The notes beneath the pieces were generated by a model that saw nothing but the letters and a program-made list of their open reading frames with translations, had not been told where the DNA came from and ran no database searches. A stretch of DNA of 64,000 bases from Bimastos eiseni. Its lineage: Eukaryota > Annelida > Clitellata > Crassiclitellata > Lumbricidae. Made by a program: the position numbers and the translations under genes. The stretch spans positions 14,441,140 to 14,505,139 of the forward strand of contig OY365807.1 in NCBI GenBank assembly GCA_959347315.1, given 5' to 3'. Position 1 is the first letter of the stretch. Each line of letters begins with the position of its first letter. Shown in pieces: positions 1 to 13,675 of this stretch.

Positions 1-2404
1 TAAAATTATTTATATTTGTGTGATGTTTGTTAAACTCAAAACTCAATTGACGTCAGAGTCAGAATAGACTGGTCGTGGGGCATCATTGAAGTAGAACCGT
101 GAGCATCAAATCAACGGACTGTGTCTGGAGTTCGTGTGCTCAGAATATCTTCACCTGGGGTCGATTATCTTTGACGCCACGAAGTCCAGATACTCAGAAA
201 AGCTTTGGTCTGTTATTGGTCTGTTGGACAGATTCGCGTGTTTGAGGGTGCTCGCCAGTGGAAGACATATGATGAAGTCACAAAAACAGTCCCTTAAGAT
301 AGCCCCGAGGTATAAAATGTCAGCGACTGCACATTCTTAGCATATATAAATCAGCGTATATGGCGCCATATAACTACCTCGGCAAAAATGCCATCCAGGA
401 ATTTTTACGCTTTCCTTCAGATTATGGTGAGCTGAAAGTCATGAAAATTTTAATTATTTACAAACGACGTGATTATGCAAAAATTAAATAACTAGCTACA
501 GTTCAATATGTATCGTAATAAAATAGCGTAGACTATAGTCATAATTAAAAAATTATCTCGCGCAAGATTCCCTTTTGTTGGGAACGTCGTATCATCACAG
601 TGAGAGCGATCGAGTTGAGACCGAGTGTGGCTCTCTGTATACCATAATATTCCAAGGGTCTAATCGAAATATATCGGCGCGTGACTTAGCCATAGTCTGA
701 ACTATAACAGGACCTAAATACGGTGGTTTTTCATCAAGATGTGAGATATAAATAAGTAACGACACAGGCCGTTCTGTACTGGAATAAACAAATCCAGCTG
801 GCCAACCTTTGTAGATACTTTTGCATCTGACAAAGTGTTTCGAATAAAAGCATCGAGAGGAGATTGTGAGATTGACGTAGGATTTCAGGTAGCATATCTT
901 ATTAACGATTGCGAGAAAGCACGAGTGAGCGGCTGAACGAATGAATTAACGAAATGTTGATTGATTGGACGAACGAAAGAACTAAGAAAGCAGAGCGAAC
1001 GATATGATGAACAGCTAAATCAGCACACAGATTGGTTACAGTAAATGAACAGCAGACTTGAAGATATGCAGACAGGCGACAGAGAGACTCTTGCGCCTGC
1101 GTATACTATAGTCACATGAAGTAGAAAGCTATTTGTCTTGCAATGGCTAAAATAATGGCCTTACTGAATTCGAGATGCAGGCTTGCGGCTACAGCAGCAT
1201 CCAGTTCAGCAATCACCATTGTTGTCGTTATCATCATTATCACCAGCATCACCACCAGCAATCGCAGAGTCTGCAGAGCATCAGTCTATCTGATAGGCAT
1301 GACTGGATTCCACGCTCCAATGGATCGAGCGTTGTCGTTCGACCCCCCCCCCCCTCAAAGGCAACGTTTTCTCTGACTGTTCAACACGTAGGCAACCATC
1401 GTTCATGGTCTTTGTGTTTTTTATTACTTTGTGTCTCTCGTCAATATTCTTATAAGTCACTTGCAATCCACTTGTCAGATGAAATCGACAGATGGAAAGT
1501 AAGTAAGTCAGTTGGATGTAGAAAAGTTGTCCCAAGCTGGTTGCGAATAAATTAATCGAAGACAAAGAGCAGTCGCCCATCAGATCAACAACCCTGAGAT
1601 GCTTGTGATTTCAATTTCTTAACCTGTGTGTCAGATGGTCAATATCCTCCCTCAACCCCCACTTTTATTGCAGATATTAATTTTTTAAGTAGTTTGAACC
1701 ATCTTGTAATAATCTAAAATCAGTTATTACGACTTTTACTGTCGTTTCTGCTATTCACAGGGCGTTATTGGGAATTTTTAAATTACTACTCTAAACGTCA
1801 TAATAACGATTTATGCAATTGTAATAAAGACTTTAAAAAATAGTATCACATACAAATATACATGCATATCTTCATTCATACAAGTATACATACGTATCTT
1901 CATTCATAAACACAAGCATGCACATATGCATGCATGCATGTATGTGCAATGACTATCTAATAGATATGAATATGTTTGCGAAACAGTTTCATATGATATG
2001 TACACAAACGTCTCGTTGGATCCTAGCCTGGAAGGCATCTTCCCAATTAGTTTAAGAAACGCATAAATTCTTCTACGTTTAGGTTGCATCCACCGACCAA
2101 CAACCGCTGTATCCATCGAGCAAGCGATGCGCCGAAAGACAAACCAGAAACGCCTTACGTCTTCTTCTTCTTCTCTGGCACCTGAGTGTCCAGCACTCAG
2201 CGGCAGCAGCCAAGCATCACTGCGCTCTCGTATGTCGATTGCGATTTTCATCGTTATTAGCGAATAAATCCTTTTGAAGTTCTCTTGAAGGTAATAAATC
2301 GATTATTATTGAAGGTGGACACATCGTTTTGCGTTGTACGTCGTACGCGATTATACGAAAGTTGTCTTCGGTTTGACTCTGTTGAATTTTAATCGCAATA
2401 AACG
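1..2404. other. Non-genic AT-rich sequence
   Basis: I see no supported gene. The open frames at 1143-1555 are compositionally biased (CAC/ATC triplet-rich stretch near 1210-1265) and overlap on opposite strands, so they are not called. A C-run lies near 1342-1353. Confidence 0.6.
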
Positions 2405-2510
2405 GTAAGCTTATTAGTCTTATTATTATTAGTCTTATTATTATTATTATTAGTCTTATTATTATTTTAACATTATTATTATAACGGTATTATTATAATT
2501 ATTATAATTA
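2405..2510. repeat. ATT/TTATTATTAGTC microsatellite
   Basis: Interrupted ATT triplets with a recurring TATTATTAGTC phrase. Simple sequence without coding potential. Confidence 0.8.
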
Positions 2511-4450
2511 TCAACGGTAAAATTCTCCTTTAAGAATTAACTTATTTAACTCAGCTGTCGTGTGCCAATGATGAGCGCCTCTTCTAGGTACACGTATACC
2601 CTGACGCTAATTAAATCTTCATACACACTGTTTATGTTGTGCAAATTATTTACCTTTGAATAATTGTTTAGGTTTTCAAATTGTTAACGATTTTCAGATT
2701 GCCTATGCCTTTAAACTTGCTTATGTTTTCAAATTGCTGTCGTTTATCAAATTGTTTACGTTTTAAAATTGTTTAAGTTTTAAAATTGTTTCGTATTGTT
2801 AGCGTTTTTCAAATTCTCAACGTTTTTCAAATTGTCTTTAGCTTCATTTTGTTTTTAATCGTAATGTAATCTAAAAAATTTTAAAGTGCCACTTGAAAGC
2901 TAAGTGCAGGGCACCAGCTTACACATGAGCGCGATTACGTTGTTGCGTCAGTTGATGCGTTGTGCATTAAATATCTGCGTGATGGAAGTTACTGTGTACA
3001 TTACAATGTAGATGTTTATAGTATACACACCTTGGCTTTACATGTACATCTCAGAGTTTGGTTATTATGCACTTGATTTGCTATAACGTCTCATGAGCGC
3101 ATCTTCCAGACGCGGATTTTGTGTCGAATTGAGAAAGTTTTGAAGATTTACACTTACATTTACATATGACGCATGCCATATATTTGTAAATTTAGTTGTT
3201 CCTTGGGTGAAGGGATATCTTCCGTGATGCGCACATTCGACAACAGAACTGAAACAATCGGACAACTTGCATTCGAGTCCTCTCGATTTAACAGCATCAG
3301 CCCAAGATGCACTGGAATTCGAACTCTGGATTCGTGAACAAAGTAGAAACGTCTTACCAATCAGCCAATGTGTTAAGTCGTTCCCTTATGGAATTTGTAG
3401 TCTAACACATCGCCACGTCTTGCGTGAGAAATAGAGATCGTTGATCCACACTAGGATCAAGGTCCGGTGCATGTTACCAGATACAATGATGGATACATAA
3501 ATCCAGTTCAGACAAAACATCCTGTAACACGACGATGCGATGACGTTTGAGAGAAGACAACCGTTGATAGTCAAAGAATCCTCCGTTATATACATATATA
3601 TATATATATATATTGAATGGATGATTCGTTATATATATATATACATATACCGAACCCGATATTGCGATAAAACGCTAGTGTTGCACTGTTGCTGGATAAT
3701 GTCGCACCACTATTGATGATTTTTTGCTGTCGGCGTCGTCTCTGTTGTTTACTTCGTAAATTCATTAGTCAGAAATTTTGTGGCGAAAGAAGCGAATGTG
3801 TGGAATGAGATACAAATTTTTTTATCCACTCTGAAAACCGTCTGAGGCGAATGCATTTCAGGCGAAATGTCAAGCGTCTTTACTAATTAAGTTATGAACA
3901 ACACCTGCGTAATGACTGACTTCTAGCGGCAGGACTAGTGTCGCTAAAACGCAATATTGTTGTTAGATGGCTATAGTTATTGTTTTGACAGAGCCCGCAA
4001 GCGTCGCGGTTGCGTAGCAGTATGTTCTGTGCTTTGTAACCGAAGGGTCATCTTAGGTTCAAATCTACATGGGTAGCGACCTTGCATCGACAAATATTGC
4101 TCGCCCATAATATTATTATATTCCGCGAGGAAGACAGCGAGAAACCACCTCAATATTTCCAGAGAAGAGGTCTATTATTAGGAATTTCTGCTTAGGCCTA
4201 TGTACTAAATTGAAGGACCCATAGGGTTTGACTGTGTATAATTCAATTGAAAGAAATTGTCTCATTTCCGGCAGCCACTTTCTCTGCCCACTGACTGAGC
4301 AGAAGATGGCAGCAGTAAAGACGACGATAACGATGAATACAGAGACAAACACTCGTCTACGTATACTATACATTTATGACTTGTATGTGTATTTGTATGT
4401 GCAGGTCGTACGGATATCATCTGCTGCACAGACAAGCAGAATGGTTCAAG
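2511..4450. other. Non-genic sequence with a short dispersed repeat
   Basis: No gene is supported. At 2876-2938 a segment (AAAGTGCCACTTGAAAGC, then CAGGGCACCAGCTTA) is shared with 5889-5950, so a dispersed repeat ends here. A (TA)n tract lies at about 3590-3650. Confidence 0.55.
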
Positions 4451-4452
4451 CC

Positions 4453-4575
4453 GATAGTAATATCATCATCATCATCTTCATCATCATCAGCAGCAGTAGC
4501 AGCCTTATCGTCAGCATCATCATCAGTATCAACATCTTCACTATCATCATCTGCAGTAGCAGCAGCAGCGTTTTA
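4453..4575. repeat. ATC/AGC trinucleotide repeat
   Basis: Mixed (ATC)n and (AGC)n triplets. They create Ser/Ile-rich spurious open frames on the + strand that are not genes. Confidence 0.85.
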
Positions 4576-5007
4576 CCAGAAATAATGTGATTATATATCT
4601 AAATAGCAGGAGGGCCGATTGTATGAATGTCTCTGCTGGGTTGAGATCTGGAAGGAATTCTATAAATGCATTTCTACTCATATGAACAACGTTACGGTCG
4701 AAAGTTACTATAGACGTGACTAAAAGCGCCAAAAGATAGAGAAGTACTTTCTATCGTAGATCGACAGAGAAAAGCAATTATGAGCGCATGAGTCATCTTC
4801 AAAACATTGTTACCTTTACTTTCTTTTGATCATGCTTAAAGTGCCTTGTATATTTCTCTTCTGCTTTCTTTTACAACAGGCTCTTCCAACCCTGTAATAT
4901 TCAATTCTGCAGATGTGTGGATGCATGCCGCATGTAATGCATGTGCATTCCATGCAGGCAGTAAGATGTGTACGTAATGTGTATAATGTATATTCATACA
5001 ACTGAAA

Positions 5008-5203
5008 TTTGACGCCGCCCTTCTTTCAACATCTTTTGCTCAGAAGAGCATACACACGCTTCGACGACGCAACTGCCATTGTACTGTAGAGCAATTGTCC
5101 CTACACAGTGACTGCCGCCCCGGACGAGGGTCGGACCCGCACACTCAGCGCACACTCAACGTTACGGGCCGACCGCTCTTACCAATCAGTCACCGTGCCA
5201 TGT
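5008..5203 (-). mobile_element. tRNA-derived SINE, copy 1
   Basis: Read on the - strand, the head is tRNA-like: an A-box-like segment (TGACTGATTGG) and a B-box-like segment (GGGTCCGACCC), then a body ending in TTCTGAGCAAAAGATGTTG. The body matches the SINE at 19730-19920 over nearly its full length and, less closely, the one at 12172-12375. RNA polymerase III promoter boxes at the 5' end are typical of tRNA-derived SINEs. The parent tRNA is not identified. Confidence 0.75.
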
Positions 5204-5549
5204 ATGTGTGTAATCTGAAACATATCTAGCACATTAACTTTTGGAGATACTCGAAGGCTGTTTGCTTGTCTGAAGTCTCTGGTCAGGTCAAAATGTGAAA
5301 GGTCAGGCTGTGGTAGCTGCAAAAAACTTGCACTGGCTTAACATGCTGATATCATGCAACATACGCTCTAAGAGCTGTGTAGACTATAGCATAGAGAACT
5401 ATTGATGGCAACGGCATTATAATATTATCATCTTAATCAATTGCAGGTGCTAGACGTGTATTTCTGGTGTATGCAGATATACATGAAGGTCAATTGACTT
5501 TTCATTCTATATATCGGACTCAGTCACTAACCAGTTATGTATTTCCTCA

Positions 5550-5622
5550 GTGGCACTATATCTGCGTAGATTTCTTGAAGAGGCACTATATCAAGTTTCA
5601 TTGATTGATTGATTGATTGATA
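5550..5622 (+). repeat. Hairpin-tailed dispersed repeat, 3' end
   Basis: GTAGATTTCTTGAAGAGGCAC, then TATATCAAGTTTCATTGATTG with a (GATT)n tail. The same segment recurs at 27807-27962 and, diverged, at 18130-18200, 28711-28776, 29722-29810 and 31855-31935. A conserved hairpin plus a microsatellite tail is what LINE or SINE 3' ends of CR1/L2-like families look like. The 5' limit cannot be seen. Confidence 0.6.
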
Positions 5623-5888
5623 TTATAATTTCCTAATCTATTCTATTATTCGGAAAATGTGTACTTTCGTTTGTTAGCTAGCTATTTGTCTGCCCTACTT
5701 TGAAAACTCACGAGGGACGCCCTATTGAGATGAAAACTTCAAATAATATTTTAATATAAATTTGTAGGCCAATGCAGCTTATTTCGACTCACAAAATACT
5801 TTATAAATTCCAATACGTGGACCTTTAATTTTCGATGTGACTACATTCAAACCCGTTAAAATAGTAATTGTAATCGTAACCTCCAAAT

Positions 5889-6250
5889 TTATAAAGCGCC
5901 ACTTAAAAGCCAAGCGCAGGGCACCAGCTTATTCGCGAGCGCTGCATCAAATCGAAAGGGCTGTCCAAAGGATGGTCCGTGGGAGGTCCGACTTCGATTT
6001 CCAGCAGGTCAGCAGGCAGGCAGAATGGCTGTTAAGGAGGGTGTCGTTTTGGTCGAGGATTGCCAGGTGGAATGTCAAGTAATGAGTATGGGTAAGAGTT
6101 CTTGAAAAGGTGGGACTTAAGTTTAGAATGGAAAGCCCGAGGTGTGATGGATAGGGGCGCTAGGGACAGATGAGGTTGCATGACGGGCAGTGATGATGTA
6201 GGAACTGAGAGGTATCAAAAGGGTGAGGAGGAAATCATAATCTAGGCCAA
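5889..6250. repeat. Unclassified dispersed repeat
   Basis: The first 60 bases are shared with 2876-2938. The rest is G-rich, with direct GCAGGCAG motifs and no open frame of substance. It is probably the end of a transposable element in minus orientation; the family was not recognised. Confidence 0.4.
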
Positions 6251-7990
6251 GCCGTGATCTCGCAGCCAATCAGGCGATCAGCGTGAACAATGTGCCAAAC
6301 CAGTAGGCCTAATAGCCATGTGGTAATAGCAATCACGCAGGCGTGACGTGACACAGTGAACGTAACGTCAAGCCACTCGTTATGGTTATGCTTAAAATTT
6401 TTGGTAAACAAACTCTGGTGAAAAAGGTTTGTACTGAGAGACTTCTGGCTCGAATGCGACACTCTGGATACTGTCATGGGGGATGATGGGGGCAGACGCA
6501 AATGTTAGAGGAGCAGAGGACCCTATGTTGCGCTCATGTTCAAGGACATAATTGTATTCCCTTCTATACCATCACTCGAAGTCATAATCTACGACCGAGA
6601 TCACACGACTACAGACTGCCTACCGGAGATGATAAAAACTATATATCACGGATTTATATGGACCATTAAAACCGCACCTCTGATCTCATATTCTGACTGC
6701 TATTGCCTCGACAATTGACCTGTTATTATCATTCTGTCAAGTGTTGCGGCATTGTCAATCACCTTCTATGCAATAAATAAATATTTTTATACAATAGTAA
6801 TTTGCAGTTTGTAGTAATCAATATTCTTTGTTGTGGACATTCTAGGTTTTCATATTTATGTTCAATTCCGTTGCAAATAACAACAGCGTTATGCAAGCAA
6901 GCGCATTCGTCAAGCATTTCTTTTAATTGCAAGTATCATTTTGTATAATAATGCGTACAGACTATTTTCACACATAATTATGCACAGACGTATATACAGA
7001 TATGTAGTTGCAACGTTGGCCTATTTGGAGGAAATATTTTAATATAATTATTTGCACCATACTAAACTTATAAAACCATAACCACATGTTTTATTATGCA
7101 TCTCAAACAGTTAAACACAAGAATAAGAATGCATGAGAAAAACAGTAATAAGAGGGATAATAGGGAAAGTAAACCCCTAAGGAACCGATTGGTCCCGCTA
7201 ACAGAGCCTATCCTTTACAATTTGATATTGGGCAACAGGTACATACAATTGAAACATAAATAATCATCTTAGCTTGTTAACTAATGCTGTTTGTGCACAC
7301 TCACCAACTATTTAGAAAGGGTAGTTAACAAATGTTTATTATATTTATTTTTATAAAAAACTTTTATTGTCCTGGATTGACAAATTTCAATTGGCGTCAT
7401 ATTCCAAGTGATGGGTCCTCTGTATTTAATTGAGAATTGACGTGTGTTTGTTCTATGTAATATAGGTCTATAATTTACAGAGAAACGGATGTAGGCCTAA
7501 GAATTAATGGCAAAACTTCGTATAGAATGACTAAAAAATATAGAAAGTAGTAGGTTGTTAGCGAATTTGTACATGAATTCATTAATTTGGAGGGAAGTAA
7601 TTTGACGAGGAGTTAGAATACCAATATTTTTGCACATTTCATTATAAGACAAATGACGAGCATAGTAAGACCCCAATATCATACGAATAGCTCTATTCTG
7701 TAGAGAATTTAACCTTAGTAGTCTTGACGAGGCTTTATCTTGCGTACATATGTTCCTATGTGTGTAACTTTGCCTCTCTCTCTCTGTATTTCTCTGTACG
7801 TAATATTAATTGAATGAATGAATGAATGAATCGATGAATCAATGAATGAATCAATGATAGAATGAATTAATTGAGTGTCCATTCCTATCTGTATCTCTTG
7901 CTGTCTCTGGCTGTTTGTGTCTGTCGCTCTGAATTACTCCCTTAATCAACGCTCTCCGTATTTCATATCCAATTACTTGCCTCCTTTCCT
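6251..7990. other. Non-genic AT-rich sequence
   Basis: No gene is seen. Short open frames on both strands lack recognisable domains or splice context. A (GAAT)n tract occurs at about 7808-7870. The TAGGCCTA octamer occurs at 6304 and 7492. Confidence 0.55.
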
Positions 7991-8570
7991 TTTTTAATTG
8001 AGTTCCTGTCTCTACCAATCACTGTTTCTTTCAGCGCTAACTCTTTCCATTGCGTTCCTTAACTTCATTCCTCATTTGGAAAATCAATCTGCTCCCTTCA
8101 TCCTTTTATCATTCAACACTTCCCCTTCTGTTAAACCTTTGTATTTATTTGTTAAAACATATATTTCTTCCTCCTTTCACATCGTAATTTTGTAATTGCC
8201 ATCTCCCTTTTCCAAGACTGTCGTGTTTTCACTGTCATTCCTTCCGTCGCAAACTGTTTCTACGCTATGCAATCCTGTTCCTCTCTTCTTCATTTCCTCC
8301 TCTCCTCTTTCCATCCCTTCCTCTACTCAAATCCTTTCTGTTTCCATTTTCTGTGTTGCCTCTTTCTCTATTTCTTCCATCCTCTGGTTAATTCCTTCAC
8401 TGTTTCTCTTTCACTGTTTCTTTTTTGTCTCAATCTTTCTTTTATCTTTTTCATTACTTCTTTCTCTGTTTCATTCTTTCTCGGGTTTTTCGTCTTCTCC
8501 TCTATATTTCCCTCTACCTCTGTTTTCTTCTCGCCTGTTTACCGCGCACCCTTTCGTTCATTAGGAATTC
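7991..8570. repeat. Pyrimidine-rich low-complexity tract
   Basis: About 580 bases dominated by C/T on the + strand. The Ser/Phe/Leu-rich open frames here are products of composition and are not called as genes. Confidence 0.7.
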
Positions 8571-8989
8571 GTTTGCATCTCTCTAAGTCTTGTCTGCCAG
8601 TTCCATTAACTGCGGAATTCAACGATCCGTGCATCTGCATAGCACCAGACGTATTAGCAGTTACTGCATATCTCGTAGAGCCTGAGAAACTCTGCTAATG
8701 ACAAGAGGAGCGTTGACGATGGCTCCAGGGCATTATTTCTTTGCACTTCCGTTCACTCGTTGACTCAGTATTACGTCGACGTTAACTCAATCTCTTTGAA
8801 TGCAAATGCAATTAGTCTAGTTACGGTATTTAATCAATTATAAATGAATTATGGAGGTTTGGAAATTAAATGAACGTGGAATTTGGGCGTTGCTCCGAAG
8901 TGGAAACGGTGATGATGAGCCGCTGTTTAACACGTTAATGACCATGGTTGTTAACGTATTTATAATTTAAATATACTCCTGTTAACTTG

Positions 8990-9400
8990 AGAGAGGGTGC
9001 GTGTGTGTGCGTGCGTGTGTGTGTATGTGTGTGTGTGTGTGGGTGGGTGGGGTGTGCGTGTGCGAAAGAGAGTGAGTGAATTAGAGGGGGAGAGAGAGGC
9101 ATACATGCAGAGAGACAGAGACAAAGAGAGAGAGAGAGACAAAGAGAGAGAGAGATGGAGAATATGGTAGAGTGTGCGCTAGAAAGTGAGTTGGTGACAA
9201 ATTGAGCAAGATAAAGAGGAGAAAATGGAGAGAGCAAATGAAATAGAAATATGGACAGACTTATTCGGAGAGAGAGACATGCAGAAGACAGACAGACAGA
9301 CACACGGGAGAGAGATTTACAGATACATGCAAACGGATAGAAAAAGACAGAGTAAGAGAAACAGATAACTAGAAATGGAGGACAGAGATAAACGAAATGA
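8990..9400. repeat. GT and GA/GACA microsatellite cluster
   Basis: (GT)n at about 9000-9060 followed by purine-rich (GA)n and (GACA)n to about 9400. The His/Thr and Ser/Leu open frames on the - strand are artefacts. Confidence 0.8.
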
Positions 9401-10455
9401 AGCAGTCAGCATCCAGTGCAAAGAAAACAACCTCGCAATATTCAAGTTTTCCAGCTGAGATGAACTTATTATCTTAGGGTCAAGGGACAGGCAATCTGGT
9501 GCTGTCCTCCGATGACTGCCATCCGCGGCTGCTGAGGATGTCCTTCATCCTTCATCATACGATGCTTGTCATCGATGTACACCGTCTGTATACGAATAAC
9601 ACGAGTCCTAGGTTCTCGGTCCAGAAACGGACGAGAGATTCCACGAGGTCGATTGATCAGTAGGCAACCAAACGTTTCCCTCAAAGCGTCAACCGTTTGT
9701 CCCAGGAAATAGGAAAGAAAACAGCTGGGAAGGGCCAGAAATTGTTGAAATCATAAATAGAAAACCAGATTGGTATCACCAAAAACACAAATGCTATGCC
9801 TTTGTGGACCGGGTTCCATCGCTTCAGTTTAACCTCGCTTCTACTTTCCACTTGGACGATCACAAATAATCGCTCATGAGACCACGCATCCAGGTCTTCC
9901 TGTCCGCAGGTGAGGATTGAGTAGACTCTTCTTCAGCTATTCTCGGCTCATACGACTCATCCAGATCAGCTGCAGAATGTAATAAAATCTAGAACCCTGG
10001 ACGTGATAGACAACAAACGTTTTTCGGATTTGGAGCCAAATTTAGTACGGTACATATGAAAAAATCCAATGGCAACATTTTTATTGACCAGAGTCATAAG
10101 CTGAGAGACAGATAGATGCAGGGAGACACTGGAAAGTAAAATAAATAGGAAAAGATAAGCACAGAGGCAGACAGAGACACAAACAGAAGTTATAAGAGGT
10201 TATATAAAACCTTAACCCCAGCCGATGCGTTCGGAGATTTGAACTTTGGTACGTTACAAAGGGAGCAACTAGTTACTGGAGTGACCTGATCGTTCTTGCA
10301 TGGCGTTCATCAAACTTAAAGATGTTTGAGTCAGTAATCTTAAGCGTCATGCATAACTGAAGCTCGATGAACTGTAAATGATTATAGTAATTTATGGGAG
10401 AATAAAGGTAGACTAGATTATTAGAGACAATCTCTGATGTTACGTTACTTAAGTG
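9401..10455. other. Non-genic sequence
   Basis: No supported gene. Two adjoining - strand open frames (9469-9684 and 9681-9863) show no family I recognise and no clear splice signals. Confidence 0.45.
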
Positions 10456-10645
10456 CAGTGGCGGCTCTAGACTCTTCCAATAGGGGGCCACGAAGGGCCG
10501 GGTAAGCTGACAAATGGGCCAGTTGGATGTCTGGTTTCTTAAAAGCAGAAAGAAAGTAGACTCATATTTGGAGGGGCCACCGGGGCCACGGACTCAGTTG
10601 GGGTAGCATTGGCCCCTCCCGCCCTCCCCTGTAGAGCCGCCACTG
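10456..10645. mobile_element. Short hAT-like MITE with inverted ends
   Basis: CAGTGGCGGCTCTA at 10456-10469 is matched by its perfect reverse complement TAGAGCCGCCACTG at 10632-10645. The element is 190 bp and non-coding. CAGTGGCGG-type ends are common in hAT-derived MITEs. The 8-bp flanks do not form a clear target-site duplication, so the superfamily is tentative. Confidence 0.6.
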
Positions 10646-12171
10646 CGCCAGTAGCAAGAGGGGGATTTGAGGGAAAGTCTTGGACAAAGAATATGAATGA
10701 GGAGAGAGTCACAGTGAGAGACAGAAACAGACAACCAGACAGACAGACAAGCAGACAGTCGACGCTAGCGTGAGGCTTTAGCATATATTCAGAATCTAGT
10801 GAACACAATCGTAACATTTCACCTTATGCTAGCAACAGATATGTCACAGACGCTTAGAGCGGCAGAGTGATTGGCGCTGCATAAATAAGCTTAGGCATTT
10901 AATGTTGACGTATTGAATGACGTTGATAGACGCAATTCAACCAATCAGAATAATCTTAAAGAAAGTCACTGGAGTAGTTAGGCAAATATCTCTGGCAACG
11001 GAATAATTCAGCTCGAGAGTTTTCTTCCGGGAAAGAGTTTGGCAGGGATATAAGAAACTATAACCCACTCGCCCTTAGTTTGGAACATGGGTCAAGACCA
11101 ACTCTGTCAGAGAATGCGTCTTCGAAAGCTAACACGGCGAGTCATCATGGTAACGTCACGTGGTCTAACGCGTACCACACTGCATGCGCAAACGAAGCGC
11201 GTAAGAAAGGCTTCTAGTGAGTCAGGCTAGCATCTGCCACTCGAGATTTCTTAGACTAGCCAATCACACATTCAAGATCGATAATGTATCCATGGATTAT
11301 TACGTATAGGTACATGTAGGCGGAGACATGGTCTTAGCTTAAGAGAGAAGTAAAAATAGGGTCTAGAGACAGGTCGATTAAAAAATTAATTCAATTTCCA
11401 AACACAGACCTAGCAAAAAGGATGAACAGTGGAAAACGCTGTAGAAATTTATTATATTTGTAAAATATTTACGAAATATTGGGAGAATATAAGCAGCTCC
11501 ACCCCGACACGTGAAATTTCGGAGGGTCCGTCTCTCAAGTCCCCCTTGGTCTCCGACCTTGAACATACATATGAAACTAGATGCATAAATGCGTAATGAC
11601 ATGCATACTTATATAATACCCACATACATGATCGCATACATAAAATACATGCACGTAATTACGTGCAATCATAACTACTGTAGCTAAATTCATTCATAAT
11701 TACATATCTACATAACAACACAATAAAATACATGGACAGACATGCATATACATGCATACATTCAAACATACTTACAAGACTAATGTCGTCTCTCTCTAAG
11801 AATTGCCAACCCCTCCCCACAATCTGCGCTACGAGCCGAGCCATCCAACAGTCGGTCGCAGCCCTCTTAGAAGAAGCCTCTAAATGATTCGTTCCGTTTC
11901 GTCTTCTCTCTGAAGCGACATAAATTACTTCATTTACGTCTCTCTTTTTCGAGAAAACCCGACGACTGATTATAAGCGACGACGTCTGGTGACAGAAGAC
12001 GACGTCTGGCGTCGACTGAGAATGAATGATTTTCATGTTGACGATCTTTTGTCCATCACTTCTAGTTGCTCGTCCGTCTCCTTCTCGACGCATAAGAGTT
12101 CTAAAACGAGTCTGGCTTGACAGAAATTATTCAGTGGTTAACTTCTCTACGGCCTCCTCATTCGTTTAGAG
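10646..12171. other. Non-genic sequence
   Basis: No gene supported. The - strand open frame at 11659-12093 has no recognisable domain and no splice context that I trust. Confidence 0.45.
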
Positions 12172-12375
12172 TGTGGTTCCGTGGTCGATTGGTTAGAACG
12201 TTCGGCCTTTACGCTGGGACTGTGGGTTCGATCCTCGTGCGAGGTGTTATGTAGTATGAACTTTGAACAAGTCCTTGGCGCACAATGAAATATACATGTT
12301 GGCTCTAGCTGCAATTGCGCCGCAGAAGAGTGTGTGCACTTCTGAACTTATTGCAAGAAGAGCGATATCAAATTA
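12172..12375 (+). mobile_element. tRNA-derived SINE, copy 2
   Basis: The A box TGGTCGATTGG (12182-12192) and B box GGTTCGATCC (12225-12234) are spaced as in a tRNA. A non-tRNA body follows with CAAGTCCTTGGCGCACAA, TGCAATTGCGCCG and GTGTGCACTTCTGA, all shared with the copy at 19730-19920. It is not called a functional tRNA gene because no convincing acceptor stem pairs across the head. Confidence 0.75.
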
Positions 12376-13298
12376 CAGCAATATTGTAGGCTTTTTATAA
12401 TAGTGTATTTGGCAATGTAGGGAGCGCAATCGCCTTGAAAGTCTTCTAAGTAAACTGACCTGTTTGATTTTCCTTCTATAAGAGAACACATTCTTTTTCC
12501 GCTAAGTGCTATTAAACCCATGTCACAGCCTACCTCTCCTCACCTCATACAACATGAGGTGCAGGCAACGTGAGCTCACCTTACCTGCAGTTGATGCCTT
12601 TGCTAAAAGTGTTTTTATGTGAATGTAATTTTTGCTGTCATCTTTTGTAAGCTATTGTGTTATTGTTTGTCTAATAAAGTATGCTCAAACTCGCTTAATT
12701 ACTTTTTACTTGCAATAAGAGAGAACAAAGGATTAAAAACAATTGGCTTCCTAAGGAGGCCCTAAATTACTGCTATTGGATACTTTCATATATAGCTAAA
12801 GGAAACGTTGTTTGCTATATCATAATTAAATAGGATATACATAAAGTTCGAATCCTAGAGTTGACTTCACATGAATATAAGTTTTTAAGTTGTGATTAAT
12901 AATTTTAACGGCGAGCGTCATTAGTCTTATATGCAGTCATTTCCTGCTCGAAGTGGTTTCACCATGCAGGTGCCAGCCATAGACGAATGAACGGACGACA
13001 TCTTTACTCGCCACAAACGATTTGCGCTGCTCTCAACTATACCGTGTTGCACATTACATTCCCTGCGTTGTCTGAAAGACATTCCGCCAGAGGAGCAGCC
13101 GTTGCTTTTGCTGAGATTATCGGACGTTTATAGATTTATGTGATAAAAAATTTATTCCATCTAAATGCCGCTGTGGAGGCAATCGTCCTCAAACGATCTT
13201 TACGATGCTTCTGATGAGCGTGCTGTCAGCTTTAAATGTATCAGTCATCAGTGTGGTTGTACGGACCCCCTTAGGCAATCACATATGCACACACATCC

Positions 13299-13342
<44 letters not shown>

Positions 13343-13675
13343 TGCGTGTTCGAGTATAAGTATTATGTATAAATATACTCTTACACGCATCTTGGCCCGT
13401 AGGCATGTTTAACTGAAGTCCTTAGACTGAACGCGTTAAGTTCCGGAATATAACACTAGAGTAAGGAAGCTGCAGGAAGCATTCATATTACATATTTGAT
13501 TAGATTTCGAGAATTAGAGATAAAGACAGTGAGTGATGCATAGACAGAGACACAGAGAGAGACAAAACTGTGAAGAGATGACCTTAGGATATACAATACC
13601 TGTTTCATACATAACATAACAAGGGTTTAAAGTGGCTCAGAAGACGTTTTAGTCTGTGATAAAACTACTTTAATT
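12376..13675. other. Non-genic sequence with TA microsatellite
   Basis: No gene is seen. A (TA)n tract lies at about 13300-13340. A small CACCTCAT/ATGAGGTG hairpin lies near 12540-12560. Confidence 0.5.

Noticed and set aside
12172..12245. Functional tRNA gene
   Set aside because: A and B boxes are present, but no acceptor-stem pairing is convincing, and the sequence is the head of a multi-copy SINE.
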